From NCBI RefSeq assembly GCF_000721605.1, contig NZ_JOIZ01000005.1, positions 372,001-436,000 of the forward strand: a stretch of 64,000 nt of DNA, in the 5' to 3' direction. A program made the translations under genes and the position numbers. This document shows, in pieces, positions 11,447-19,412 of this stretch. How positions within the stretch are numbered: the stretch's first letter is position 1; each line of letters begins with the position of its first letter. This DNA comes from Streptomyces sp. NRRL S-37. GTDB lineage: Bacteria > Actinomycetota > Actinomycetes > Streptomycetales > Streptomycetaceae. The notes under the pieces were generated by a model. It saw only the letters and a program-made list of their open reading frames with translations. It did not search any database and was not told where the DNA came from.

Positions 11447-11683
11447 CTACGCGGCTTCCGGGAGCTCCGCCGTGAGCGGCGGCTCACCCTGGTCGACGAG
11501 CTGCCGGCGCGGGCAGGAGCCGCGGCCGAGCAGTGCCTGGATGCGCCGTACGCAGCCGCCGCAGTCGGTGCCGGCCTTGCAGGCGGAGGCGATCTGGCGG
11601 GGCGTGCACGCTCCGGCGTCCGCGTGACTCCTCACCTGTTCCTCGGTCACACCGAAGCAACTGCAGACGAACACGCGGTTCAC
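11447..11683 (-). CDS. bfd: Bacterioferritin-associated ferredoxin
   Basis: This 78-residue [2Fe-2S] protein passes electrons to bacterioferritin to release stored iron. The four cluster cysteines are visible as VCSCFGVTEEQV (residues 7 and 9) and CKAGTDCGGC (a C-x5-C-x2-C arrangement near residues 35-44). Start is the GTG at 11683 after GGGAGG. A good iron box lies 45-63 bp upstream, implying induction when iron is scarce, which fits an iron-mobilising role. It is convergent with bfr. Confidence 0.93.
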   Translation of the reverse strand: MNRVFVCSCFGVTEEQVRSHADAGACTPRQIASACKAGTDCGGCVRRIQALLGRGSCPRRQLVDQGEPPLTAELPEAA

Positions 11684-11727
11684 CTCCCGATACGGTACTG
11701 GGCCGAGCCGTCCCGACCCCCGATCGG

Positions 11728-11746
11728 TGAGGCTAACCTAACCTTA
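11728..11746 (-). promoter_or_regulatory. DmdR1/IdeR-type iron box upstream of bfd
   Basis: On the bfd strand the 19-mer reads TAAGGTTAGGTTAGCCTCA. It matches 15 of 19 positions of the canonical TTAGGTTAGGCTAACCTAA iron box. Binding of iron-loaded DmdR1 here would repress bfd when iron is plentiful. Confidence 0.75.
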
Positions 11747-11836
11747 CCTGTCGCCCGAAGGGCACAAAAGTGAGGTGGGGCGCGATCCGGTGTGATACAC
11801 GCCCCACCCCTTCGCCGGTGTCACCGGCCGCGCCGG

Positions 11837-13189
11837 CTACTGGTCGCGGTACATCTCCGCGACGAGGAACGCCAGGTCCAGCGACTGGCTGCGGTTGAGC
11901 CTCGGGTCGCAGGCCGTCTCGTAGCGCTGGTGCAGATCGTCGACGAAGATCTCGTCGCCGCCGCCCACGCACTCGGTGACGTCGTCACCGGTGAGCTCCA
12001 CGTGGATGCCGCCCGGGTGGGTGCCGAGCCCCTTGTGGACCTCGAAGAAGCCCTTGACCTCGTCGAGCACGTCGTCGAAACGGCGGGTCTTGTGGCCGGA
12101 GGCCGCCTCGAAGGTGTTGCCGTGCATCGGGTCGGTCACCCAGGCCACGGTGGCGCCGGACGCGGTGACCTTCTCGACCAGCTCGGGCAGCTTGTCGCGG
12201 ATCTTGTCCGCGCCCATCCGGACGATGAAGGTCAGCCGGCCGGGCTCACGCTCGGGGTCGAGGCGCTCGATGTACTGCAGCGCCTCCTCGGCCGTGGTGC
12301 TGGGGCCGAGCTTGACACCGATCGGGTTGCGGATCCGCGAGGCGAACTCGATGTGCGCGTGGTCCAGCTGCCGGGTGCGCTCACCGATCCACACCATGTG
12401 CCCGGAGACGTCGTAGAGCTGACCGGTGCGCGAGTCGACGCGGGTGAGCGCCGACTCGTAGTCGAGCAGCAGCGCCTCGTGCGAGGAGAAGAACTCGACG
12501 GTCTTGAACTCCTCCGGGTCGGTGCCGCAGGCCCGCATGAAGTTCAGCGCGTTGTCGATCTCCCGGGCGAGCTGCTCGTAGCGCTGGCCGGACGGCGACG
12601 ACTTCACGAAGTCCTGGTTCCAGGCGTGCACCTGGCGCAGGTCGGCGTAGCCGCCGGTGGTGAAGGCGCGCACCAGGTTCAGCGTGGACGCCGACGCGTG
12701 GTACATGCGCTTCAGCCGCTCGGGGTCCGGGATCCGGGCCTCTTCGGTGAAGTCGAAGCCGTTGACGGAGTCGCCCCGGTAGGTCGGCAGCGTCACGCCG
12801 TCGCGGGTCTCGGTCGGCTTGGAGCGCGGCTTGGAGTACTGGCCGGCGATCCGCCCGACCTTCACGACCGGCACGGACGCCGCGTACGTGAGGACGGCGC
12901 CCATCTGGAGGAGGGTCTTGAGCTTGTTTCGGATGTGGTCGGCGGACACGGCGTCGAAGGCCTCGGCGCAGTCGCCGCCCTGGAGGAGGAACGCCTCTCC
13001 CTTGGCGACGGACGCCATCCGGGCGCGCAGCTGGTCGCACTCGCCCGCGAAGACGAGCGGCGGATACGACTCGAGGTCCGCGATCACTGCGCGCAGAGCC
13101 TCGGTGTCGGGGTACTCGGGCTGCTGCGCCGCGGGCAGGTCTCGCCAGGTGTTGCCAGCGCTCGGGCTGGTCTTAGCGTTCACGGTCAC
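11837..13189 (-). CDS. aroH: Class II 3-deoxy-7-phosphoheptulonate (DAHP) synthase
   Basis: This 450-residue class II (plant-type) DAHP synthase condenses PEP and erythrose 4-phosphate as the first step of the shikimate pathway. Family hallmarks are PLVFAGECDQLRARMA, FLLQGGDCAEAF near residue 90, GRIAGQYSKPRS near residue 130, and the C-terminal HPGGIHVELTGDDVTECVGG. A GTG at 13189 after TTGAGGG gives the usual N-terminus. The next GTG (13183) is two codons in. It is divergent from the trp leader and trpEG, so entry to the pathway and tryptophan branching share a 257-bp control region. Confidence 0.95.
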   Translation of the reverse strand: MTVNAKTSPSAGNTWRDLPAAQQPEYPDTEALRAVIADLESYPPLVFAGECDQLRARMASVAKGEAFLLQGGDCAEAFDAVSADHIRNKLKTLLQMGAVLTYAASVPVVKVGRIAGQYSKPRSKPTETRDGVTLPTYRGDSVNGFDFTEEARIPDPERLKRMYHASASTLNLVRAFTTGGYADLRQVHAWNQDFVKSSPSGQRYEQLAREIDNALNFMRACGTDPEEFKTVEFFSSHEALLLDYESALTRVDSRTGQLYDVSGHMVWIGERTRQLDHAHIEFASRIRNPIGVKLGPSTTAEEALQYIERLDPEREPGRLTFIVRMGADKIRDKLPELVEKVTASGATVAWVTDPMHGNTFEAASGHKTRRFDDVLDEVKGFFEVHKGLGTHPGGIHVELTGDDVTECVGGGDEIFVDDLHQRYETACDPRLNRSQSLDLAFLVAEMYRDQ

Positions 13190-13285
13190 GCCCTCAACAC
13201 TACGGGGTGCTTTCGCCGCTTCCGGGCCATGCCCAGAAAGTGAGACAGGCGATACGTTCCGTGGACATGGGGTAGGGTGCGTCAC

Positions 13286-13342
13286 ATGTTCGCGCACTCG
13301 ACCCAGAACTGGTGGTGGCCCGCTTCTCCGGCGGCCCACTGA
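13286..13342 (+). CDS. trpL: trp leader peptide
   Basis: This short open frame encodes 18 residues, MFAHSTQNWWWPASPAAH, with three consecutive Trp codons (13310-13318). Stalling of ribosomes at the Trp codons when charged tRNA-Trp is scarce is the classic attenuation signal. It lies 104 bp upstream of trpEG and is immediately followed by the terminator hairpin. Confidence 0.93.
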   Translation: MFAHSTQNWWWPASPAAH

Positions 13343-13390
13343 CTGCGCGTACGCAAGACTTCGCGAAGGCCGCCCGAGGGGCGGCCTTCG
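13330..13390 (+). promoter_or_regulatory. trp attenuator: antiterminator and terminator
   Basis: A perfect 12-bp stem, CGAAGGCCGCCC (13364-13375) with GGGCGGCCTTCG (13379-13390) and a 3-nt loop, forms the terminator. GGCGGCC at 13330-13336, inside the leader-peptide codons just after the Trp run, is exactly complementary to GGCCGCC at 13368-13374. It could form the competing antiterminator when the ribosome stalls. Confidence 0.85.
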
Positions 13391-13446
13391 GTGTTTCCCG
13401 GGGCCGTTCCTCACGCTCATGACAGCGACGAGACGAGGGACACCCC

Positions 13447-15327
13447 ATGGACCTGGCACAGCTCCCGCACGACGACCGCCCCTTCGCCCTGCTGCGCCGC
13501 CGCACGCCGGGCCACGACCACGACGTGGTCGAGCTGCTGATCGGCCCGGTCGGCACCCGCGACCTGCTGGCCGACCTGCCCGACGAGTGCCTGGCGGTCG
13601 TCCCCTTCCGGCAGATCCGCGAGCGCGGCTTCGACGTCCGTGACGACGGCACCCCGCTGCTGGTGCTGACGCCCGAGGAGCGGTACGAGATCCCGCTCGC
13701 CGAGGCCCTCGACCGGCTCCCCGCGCACGACGTCCGGGTGGAGGGCGGCGGCTTCGACGTCGGCGACGAGGAGTACGCGCGGATCGTCGGGCGCGTCCTG
13801 GACGAGGAGATCGGACGGGGCGAGGGCGCCAACTTCGTGATCCGGCGGACGTACGAGGGTGAGATCCCCGGGTTCGGACGGGCCGACGCGCTCGCGCTGT
13901 TCCGGCGCCTCCTCGAAGGGGAGCGGGGCGCGTACTGGACGTTCGTCGTGCACACCGGGGAGCGCACGCTGGTCGGGGCGAGCCCCGAGGTGCATGTGCG
14001 GGCGTCGGGCGGGACGGTCGTGATGAACCCGATCAGCGGCACCTACCGCTATCCCGCCGAGGGGCCGGCCCCCGAGCACCTGCTGGAGTTCCTCGCCGAC
14101 GGCAAGGAGATCGAGGAGCTGTCGATGGTCGTCGACGAGGAGCTCAAGATGATGTGCACCGTCGGCGACATGGGCGGGGTCGTGGTCGGGCCCCGGCTGA
14201 AGGAGATGGCGCACCTCGCGCACACCGAGTACGAGCTGCGCGGCCGGTCCTCGCTGGATGTGCGCGAGGTGCTGAAGGAGACCATGTTCGCGGCGACCGT
14301 CACCGGCTCGCCCGTCCAGAACGCCTGCCGGGTGATCGAACGGCACGAGACCGGCGGGCGCGGCTACTACGCGGGGGCGCTGGCGCTCATCGGCCGCGAC
14401 GAGGGCGGCGCCCAGACGCTGGACTCCCCCATCCTCATCCGCACCGCCGACATCGACGCGGCCGGGCGGCTGCGGGTGCCGGTCGGGGCCACGCTGGTGC
14501 GCGGCTCCGACCCGGCGGGCGAGGTCGCGGAGACCCATGCCAAGGCGGCCGGCGTGCTGGCCGCGCTGGGGGTGCGTCCGGGACGCCCGCGCGAGGAGTC
14601 CGTACGGCCGAGGCTGGCCGACGACCCCCGGGTGCGGGCGGCGCTGGACGGACGGCGGGCCTCGCTGGCGCCGTTCTGGCTGCGGATGCAGGAGCGGTCG
14701 GACGAGCTGACCGGGCACGCCCTGGTCGTCGACGGGGAGGACACCTTCACCGCGATGCTCGCCCACGTACTGCGCGCCACCGGGCTGGATGTGACCGTCC
14801 GCCGGTACGACGAACCGGGGCTGCGGGAGGCGGTGCTCGGGCACGAGGGGCCGCTGGTGCTGGGCCCCGGACCGGGCGACCCGTCCGACACGGCCGACCC
14901 GAAGATGCGGTTCCTGCGCGCCCTGGCCGCCGAGGTGATCGGGGAGAACCGGCACGGCGTCCTCGGGGTCTGCCTCGGCCACGAGCTGATCGCGGCCGAG
15001 CTGGGCCTGGAGACCGTGCGCAAGGAGGTGCCGTACCAGGGGGCGCAGACGGAGATCGACCTGTTCGGGCGGCCGGAGACGGTCGGCTTCTACAACAGCT
15101 TCGTGGCGCACTGCGACGACGACACCGCGCGGGAGCTGGACGCGCACGGCGTCGAGGTGAGCCGTACCGCGGGCGGCGAGGTGCACGCGCTCCGGGGGCC
15201 GGGCTTCGCCGGGGTGCAGTTCCACCCCGAGTCGGTGCTGACCCTGAACGGTTCGGCGATCGTCCGGGAGCTGGTGGGTCAGCTCCGGGGCACCAGCACG
15301 TTCTCGGAGCGGCGGCCGGCGGTGTAG
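13447..15327 (+). CDS. trpE: Fused anthranilate synthase (TrpE-TrpG)
   Basis: This 626-residue fusion makes anthranilate from chorismate and glutamine. The chorismate-binding part is about residues 1-430, with NPISGTYRYP near residue 198, the EELSMVVDEELKMMC stretch near residue 223, and the C-terminal GGRGYYAGALALI signature near residue 306. A class I glutamine amidotransferase domain follows (about 440-626), with GVCLGHELIAAE carrying the nucleophile Cys and the catalytic FHPES near residue 601. The architecture resembles PhzE-type fusions, but the Trp-rich leader upstream assigns it to tryptophan synthesis. Its last 49 bp overlap the convergent dehydrogenase gene. Confidence 0.93.
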   Translation: MDLAQLPHDDRPFALLRRRTPGHDHDVVELLIGPVGTRDLLADLPDECLAVVPFRQIRERGFDVRDDGTPLLVLTPEERYEIPLAEALDRLPAHDVRVEGGGFDVGDEEYARIVGRVLDEEIGRGEGANFVIRRTYEGEIPGFGRADALALFRRLLEGERGAYWTFVVHTGERTLVGASPEVHVRASGGTVVMNPISGTYRYPAEGPAPEHLLEFLADGKEIEELSMVVDEELKMMCTVGDMGGVVVGPRLKEMAHLAHTEYELRGRSSLDVREVLKETMFAATVTGSPVQNACRVIERHETGGRGYYAGALALIGRDEGGAQTLDSPILIRTADIDAAGRLRVPVGATLVRGSDPAGEVAETHAKAAGVLAALGVRPGRPREESVRPRLADDPRVRAALDGRRASLAPFWLRMQERSDELTGHALVVDGEDTFTAMLAHVLRATGLDVTVRRYDEPGLREAVLGHEGPLVLGPGPGDPSDTADPKMRFLRALAAEVIGENRHGVLGVCLGHELIAAELGLETVRKEVPYQGAQTEIDLFGRPETVGFYNSFVAHCDDDTARELDAHGVEVSRTAGGEVHALRGPGFAGVQFHPESVLTLNGSAIVRELVGQLRGTSTFSERRPAV

Positions 15328-16274
15328 TCGAGGACGTTGTCCACCGTGGTCCGGACGATCTGCCCGACGGCGTCCGCGGTGTAGTACGCCTGGTGGGAGG
15401 TGACCAGGACGTTCGGGAACGTGACGAGGCGGGCCAGGGTGTCGTCGTCGACGGCCTCCAGGGACTTGTCGAGGAAGAACAGTCCCGCCTCCGCCTCGTA
15501 CACGTCCAGGCCGACGCCCGTGAAGCGGCCCTCGCGCAGCTCGGCGACGAGGGCCGCGGTGTCGACGAGGCCGCCCCGGCTGGAGTTCACCAGGATCGCG
15601 TCGTCCCGCATGATCTTCAGGGCGTCGGCGTCGATGAGGTGCCGGGTGGCGGGCAGCAGCGGGACGTGCAGGCTGATCAGGTCGGACTCGGCGAGCAGCC
15701 GCTCCTTGGGGACGTAGGTCATGCCGAGGTCCAGGCAGGCGGGGTTCTCGGTGACGTCCCAGCCGAGCAGCCGCATGCCGAAGCCGTGGGCGATCCGGGC
15801 GAACGCCTCGCCGATCTTCCCGGTGCCGAGGATCCCTGCGGTGCGGCCGTGCAGGTCGCGGCCCATCAGCCCGTCGAGCCGGAAGTCGAAGTCGCGGGTG
15901 CGGGTGGAGGCGCGGACGATCCGGCGGTTGACGGCCATGGCGAGCGTCCAGGCGAACTCGGCGACCGAGTACGGCGAGTAGGACGACACCCGGGCGACCG
16001 TCAGGCCGAGCCGTTCGGCGACCTCCAGGTCGATGTTGTTGAAGCCGGTGGAGCGCTGGGCGACCATCCGGGTGCCGCCGGCCGCGAGGCCGGAGAGCAC
16101 CTCGGCGCCGAGGTCGCAGTTGACGCTGGTGGAGACGATCTCGTGGCCCGCGGCGATGGGGGCGGTGTCCGCGTTGAGGAAGACGTCGAGGCCGCGCACC
16201 TCGTGGTGTCCGGCGAAGGCCCGCTCGATCAGGGGCTTCTCGTCGGCCTGCACTCCGAACGCCAGGATCTCCAC
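15279..16274 (-). CDS. D-isomer-specific 2-hydroxyacid dehydrogenase
   Basis: This 331-residue NAD-dependent dehydrogenase is of the D-lactate dehydrogenase type. It shows the nucleotide-binding GILGTGKIGEAFARIAHG near residue 147, a catalytic Arg in LVNSSRGGLVDT near residue 230, and the His in LVTSHQAYYT near residue 293. The GTG at 16274 with GGAGGG nine bases upstream replaces a longer frame that would begin at 16364. The coding sequence ends inside the trpEG gene on the other strand (49-bp convergent overlap). Substrate is probably a small 2-keto acid such as pyruvate. No neighbouring pathway narrows it. Confidence 0.9.
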   Translation of the reverse strand: MEILAFGVQADEKPLIERAFAGHHEVRGLDVFLNADTAPIAAGHEIVSTSVNCDLGAEVLSGLAAGGTRMVAQRSTGFNNIDLEVAERLGLTVARVSSYSPYSVAEFAWTLAMAVNRRIVRASTRTRDFDFRLDGLMGRDLHGRTAGILGTGKIGEAFARIAHGFGMRLLGWDVTENPACLDLGMTYVPKERLLAESDLISLHVPLLPATRHLIDADALKIMRDDAILVNSSRGGLVDTAALVAELREGRFTGVGLDVYEAEAGLFFLDKSLEAVDDDTLARLVTFPNVLVTSHQAYYTADAVGQIVRTTVDNVLDYTAGRRSENVLVPRS

Positions 16275-16394
16275 GGTTCCCTCCGGGGTTCGTGCCGGGT
16301 TCCTTGCCGTACCCGCGAATATACGAGGGCCGGGGAGGGCGTGCCCGGGCCGGACGGGGCACACCTGAAGGGCCGTCCGCCCGTTCCGCCCGGC

Positions 16395-17132
16395 CTACTC
16401 GTCGTCGAGGCCGCGCTCTATGGCGTAGCGGACGAGTTCGACGCGGTTGTGCAGTTGCAGCTTGCCGAGGGTGTTCTGCACGTGGTTCTGCACGGTGCGG
16501 TGGGAGATGACGAGCCGTTCGGCGATCTGCTTGTAGCTGAGGCCCTTGGCGACCAGGCGCAGCACCTCGGTCTCGCGGTCGGTCAGCCGGGGCGCGCCCG
16601 GTTCGCCGTCGGCGGGGGCGGGTCCGGCCGGTTCGGAGGCGAGGCGGCGGTACTCGCCGAGGACCAGCCCGGCCAGGCCCGGGGTGAACACCGGGTCGCC
16701 GGCCGCCGTACGGCGCACCGCGTCCCGCAGCTCCTCGGTGGAGGCGGACTTCAGCAGGTAGCCGGTGGCGCCGGACTTGACGGCCTCCAGGACGTCGGCG
16801 TGCTCGCCGCTCGCCGAGAGCACCAGCACGCGGACGGCGGGGTCGGCGGCGACGACCTCCTTGCAGACCTGGACGCCGGGCTTGCCGGGCAGGTTCAGGT
16901 CGAGGACGAGGACGCCGGGCGCGGCGGCCTTGGCGCGGCGCACCGCCTGGTCGCCGTCGCCGGCGGTGGCGACGACCTCGAAGCCGGATTCGGACAGGTC
17001 GCGGGCGACGGCGTCGCGCCACATGGGGTGGTCGTCGACCACCATGACCCTGATCGGGTCCCCGTGGTCCCCATGGGTCCTGTGGTCCCCGTGGTCCCCG
17101 TGCTCCCTGTGCTCCCCGGTGCTGTCCGTCAT
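16395..17132 (-). CDS. NarL/LuxR-family response regulator with His-rich N-terminus
   Basis: This 245-residue regulator has a receiver domain (about 26-150) with MVVDDHPMWRDAV, the phosphoacceptor Asp in GVLVLDLNLPG and Lys in LLKSAS, then a LuxR helix-turn-helix (about 180-245) with LTDRETEVLRLVAKGLSYKQ. The ATG at 17132 overlaps the kinase stop (ATGA), which supports it. The start adds an unusual tail, residues 6-25, with six His in Gly-Asp-His repeats (GEHREHGDHGDHRTHGDHGD), encoded by iterated GTGGTCCCC-type DNA. Such a tail might bind metal, but that is speculation. It is the cognate regulator of the kinase gene upstream. Confidence 0.93.
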   Translation of the reverse strand: MTDSTGEHREHGDHGDHRTHGDHGDPIRVMVVDDHPMWRDAVARDLSESGFEVVATAGDGDQAVRRAKAAAPGVLVLDLNLPGKPGVQVCKEVVAADPAVRVLVLSASGEHADVLEAVKSGATGYLLKSASTEELRDAVRRTAAGDPVFTPGLAGLVLGEYRRLASEPAGPAPADGEPGAPRLTDRETEVLRLVAKGLSYKQIAERLVISHRTVQNHVQNTLGKLQLHNRVELVRYAIERGLDDE

Positions 17133-18367
17133 CGCCGTTCCGCCTTCCCCCGCGGGTCCTTCGTTTCCTTCATGTCCTTGGGCACCTTCAGTTCGACCTC
17201 CGTGCCCTGCCCCGGCACCGAGATCAGTTCCGCGCTGCCGCCGAGGTCGCGCAGCCGGCCCCGGATGGACAGCGCCACGCCGAGCCGGCCCTCGCCCTCG
17301 GCCTGGGCGAGCCGGCCCTCGGGGATGCCGGGACCGTCGTCGCGGACGGTGACGATCACCTCGTCCGGTTCGTCCTCGACCAGGATCCAGGCGCGTGCCC
17401 GCTCCCCCGCGTGCCTGCGGACGTTGTCCAGGGCGGCCCCGACGGCGGCGGCCACCTCCCGCGCGGCGGCCGGCGCCAGCCGCACCGGCGCTCCGGGCTC
17501 GGCGAGGCTGACCAGGGAGCCGGCGTAGGGGGCGAGCAGGGTGCGCAGGTCGACCGGCCCGTCGTCCCCGGTGTCGTCCTCGTCCACGGCCCGTACGACG
17601 GCGCCCTCGGCGGTGTCCTCCGAGGCGCGGGAGACGGGGACGAGCCCGCCGGAGACCAGGGTGCGCAGGGCGATCTCCTGCTCCCCGGCCATCCGGCCCA
17701 GTTCGGCGGCCTCCCCGCCGATGACCGCGCCCCGGCGCTGCACCATGGCCAGCACCTGGAGCACGCTGTCGTGGATGTCCCGCGCGAGGCGCTCCCGCTC
17801 CCTGGTCGCGGCCTCGATCTCCAGCGCGCGGGCGAGGGTGCGCTCGGAGGCGCGGGCCACCTCGACGACGTAGCCGATGGCGATGGAGGCGACCCATACG
17901 AGGATCACGTTGTGCACGGTGTCGCGGGCGGGGTTGCCGCGCTCGATCAGGTTGGCGACGGCGACGAGGGTGGAGGCGAGGGCCGCCCAGCGCCAGCCGC
18001 CCTTGACGGCGAAGGCGAGCACCGATCCGGCGGTCCAGATGGACGGCAGCGTCGGGCCGCCCCCGTGGACGCGTTCGGGCGCGTCGGCGAGGGGCGTGAG
18101 CAGGATGCCGACGAGCGCGACGGTCAGGTCGGCGGTGAGGAAGCGCTTGGTGCAGGCGGCCTCGCTCGCGGTCCTGGGCAGGGTGGCCAGGGTCCACACC
18201 GCGAGGACGGCGAAGTAGCCGACGGCGAGCCAGGGGCGGGGGAACTCCGCGTGGGCGGTGGCGAACAGGCCGATCGCGTACACGAGGGTGAGGACCCGGT
18301 AGCCGGTGAGGGCACGCCACAGCGGCTGCTCGACCGACATGCGCATGACTCGCTCGCGCCTGGCCAT
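17129..18367 (-). CDS. NarL-type sensor histidine kinase
   Basis: This protein of about 412 residues has an N-terminal membrane region of several helices (about residues 17-150). Its HisKA_3 dimerisation box contains LARDIHDSVLQVLAMVQRR, whose His is phosphorylated, and an ATPase domain ends the protein (DNVRRHAGERARAW, VRDDGPGIPEGRL, LGVALSIRGRLRDLGGSAEL). It has the layout of MacS/DesK-like sensors, which often monitor the membrane. The ATG at 18367 follows a GGGGGA run. A GTG three codons earlier is also possible. It is coupled to the response regulator by a 4-bp overlap. The signal is unknown. Confidence 0.92.
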   Translation of the reverse strand: MARRERVMRMSVEQPLWRALTGYRVLTLVYAIGLFATAHAEFPRPWLAVGYFAVLAVWTLATLPRTASEAACTKRFLTADLTVALVGILLTPLADAPERVHGGGPTLPSIWTAGSVLAFAVKGGWRWAALASTLVAVANLIERGNPARDTVHNVILVWVASIAIGYVVEVARASERTLARALEIEAATRERERLARDIHDSVLQVLAMVQRRGAVIGGEAAELGRMAGEQEIALRTLVSGGLVPVSRASEDTAEGAVVRAVDEDDTGDDGPVDLRTLLAPYAGSLVSLAEPGAPVRLAPAAAREVAAAVGAALDNVRRHAGERARAWILVEDEPDEVIVTVRDDGPGIPEGRLAQAEGEGRLGVALSIRGRLRDLGGSAELISVPGQGTEVELKVPKDMKETKDPRGKAERR

Positions 18368-18440
18368 GTCCCCCACTCCCCCCTGTGCCCCCGTCCAGGG
18401 GCCGGGCCGTCGCCCGTTCTACCGCTCCCGGCCGTCCTGT

Positions 18441-19238
18441 CTACTGCTCCCGGTCGTCCTGCTCCATCGCGGCCTTCAGTTTCTCGGCCTGTTCCTTCTC
18501 CGCGCGGGCGAGCGCGGCCTTCGCCGCCTTCTCCGCTTCCTTCTCGGTCTTGGCCGCCTCCGAGAGCTGCCGCTTCATGGCGGTGGCGTACATGTCGACG
18601 TACTCCTGCCCGGACAGCTTCATGATTTCGTACATGACCTCGTCGGTCACCGCGCGGAGCACGAAGCGGTCGTGCTCCATGCCCTGGTAGCGGCTGAAGT
18701 CCAGCGGCCTGCCGATCCGTATACCGGGCCGCATCAGCTTCGGCATGACCTGGCCGGGCGGCTGGATCTTCTCCGTGTCGATCATGGCGACCGGTATGAC
18801 GGGCGCCCCGGTGGCCAGCGCCACGCGCGCGAGGCCGCCCGGCTTGCCCCGGTAGAGGCGGCCGTCGGGCGAGCGGGTGCCCTCCGGGTAGATGCCGAAC
18901 AGCTCGCCGCGCTCGATGACCTCGATGCCGCTCTTGATCGCGGCCTCGCCCGCGCCGCGCGTGCCGGAGCGGTCCACCGGGAGCTGGCCCACGCCCTTGA
19001 AGAAGGCGGCCGTCAGCCGGCCCTTCACGCCCGGCGTGGTGAAGTACTCGGCCTTGGCGATGAAGGTGACCTTGCGGTCCAGTACGGCCGGCAGGAAGAA
19101 GGAGTCGGAGAACGACAGGTGGTTGCTGGCCAGGATGGCGGGGCCCTCGGCGGGGATGTTCTCCAGGCCCTCCACCCAGGGCCTGAAGGCGAGCTTCAGC
19201 GGCCCTCCGATGGCGACCTTCATCGTGCCGTACAACAA
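18441..19238 (-). CDS. PlsC-family 1-acylglycerol-3-phosphate acyltransferase
   Basis: This 265-residue acyltransferase carries the HX4D catalytic motif in LASNHLSFSDSFFLP (near residue 36), a GTRGAGEAAIKSG segment, and the phosphate-binding EGTRSPDGRLYRGKPG near residue 120. The C-terminal 50 residues are a Lys/Glu/Ala-rich helix, probably a coiled coil. A TTG at 19238 with GGAGG seven bases upstream is the best start. The ATG four codons later lacks a site at proper distance. It probably acts at the cytoplasmic membrane in phospholipid synthesis. A PlsC-type gene (Rv2182c) occupies the matching place in the mycobacterial cluster. Confidence 0.9.
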   Translation of the reverse strand: MLYGTMKVAIGGPLKLAFRPWVEGLENIPAEGPAILASNHLSFSDSFFLPAVLDRKVTFIAKAEYFTTPGVKGRLTAAFFKGVGQLPVDRSGTRGAGEAAIKSGIEVIERGELFGIYPEGTRSPDGRLYRGKPGGLARVALATGAPVIPVAMIDTEKIQPPGQVMPKLMRPGIRIGRPLDFSRYQGMEHDRFVLRAVTDEVMYEIMKLSGQEYVDMYATAMKRQLSEAAKTEKEAEKAAKAALARAEKEQAEKLKAAMEQDDREQ

Positions 19239-19412
19239 CCGAGTGCCTCCTGTGCGTGTTCGTCAGACCATATCCCGGAGCGCGGTCAAAGGCCCCGACG
19301 GCCCTGGTCGGTGTCAGTGCGGTCGCGTACGGTGAAGGTCCTGCAACCCGTGTGCGGCGCCTGCCGCGATCATCGTGACGTACCAGACCTTCCTACGAAC
19401 AGGAGGCCGAAG

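Noticed and set aside
14154..17528. 1124-codon plus-strand frame across trpEG, the dehydrogenase and the two-component genes
   Set aside because: It overlaps four well-supported genes, and its translation is low-complexity Arg/Gly/Ala.
16395..18320. Fused sensor-regulator protein
   Set aside because: The upstream part of the long frame is a shadow of the kinase gene. The ATGA overlap shows two separate coupled genes.
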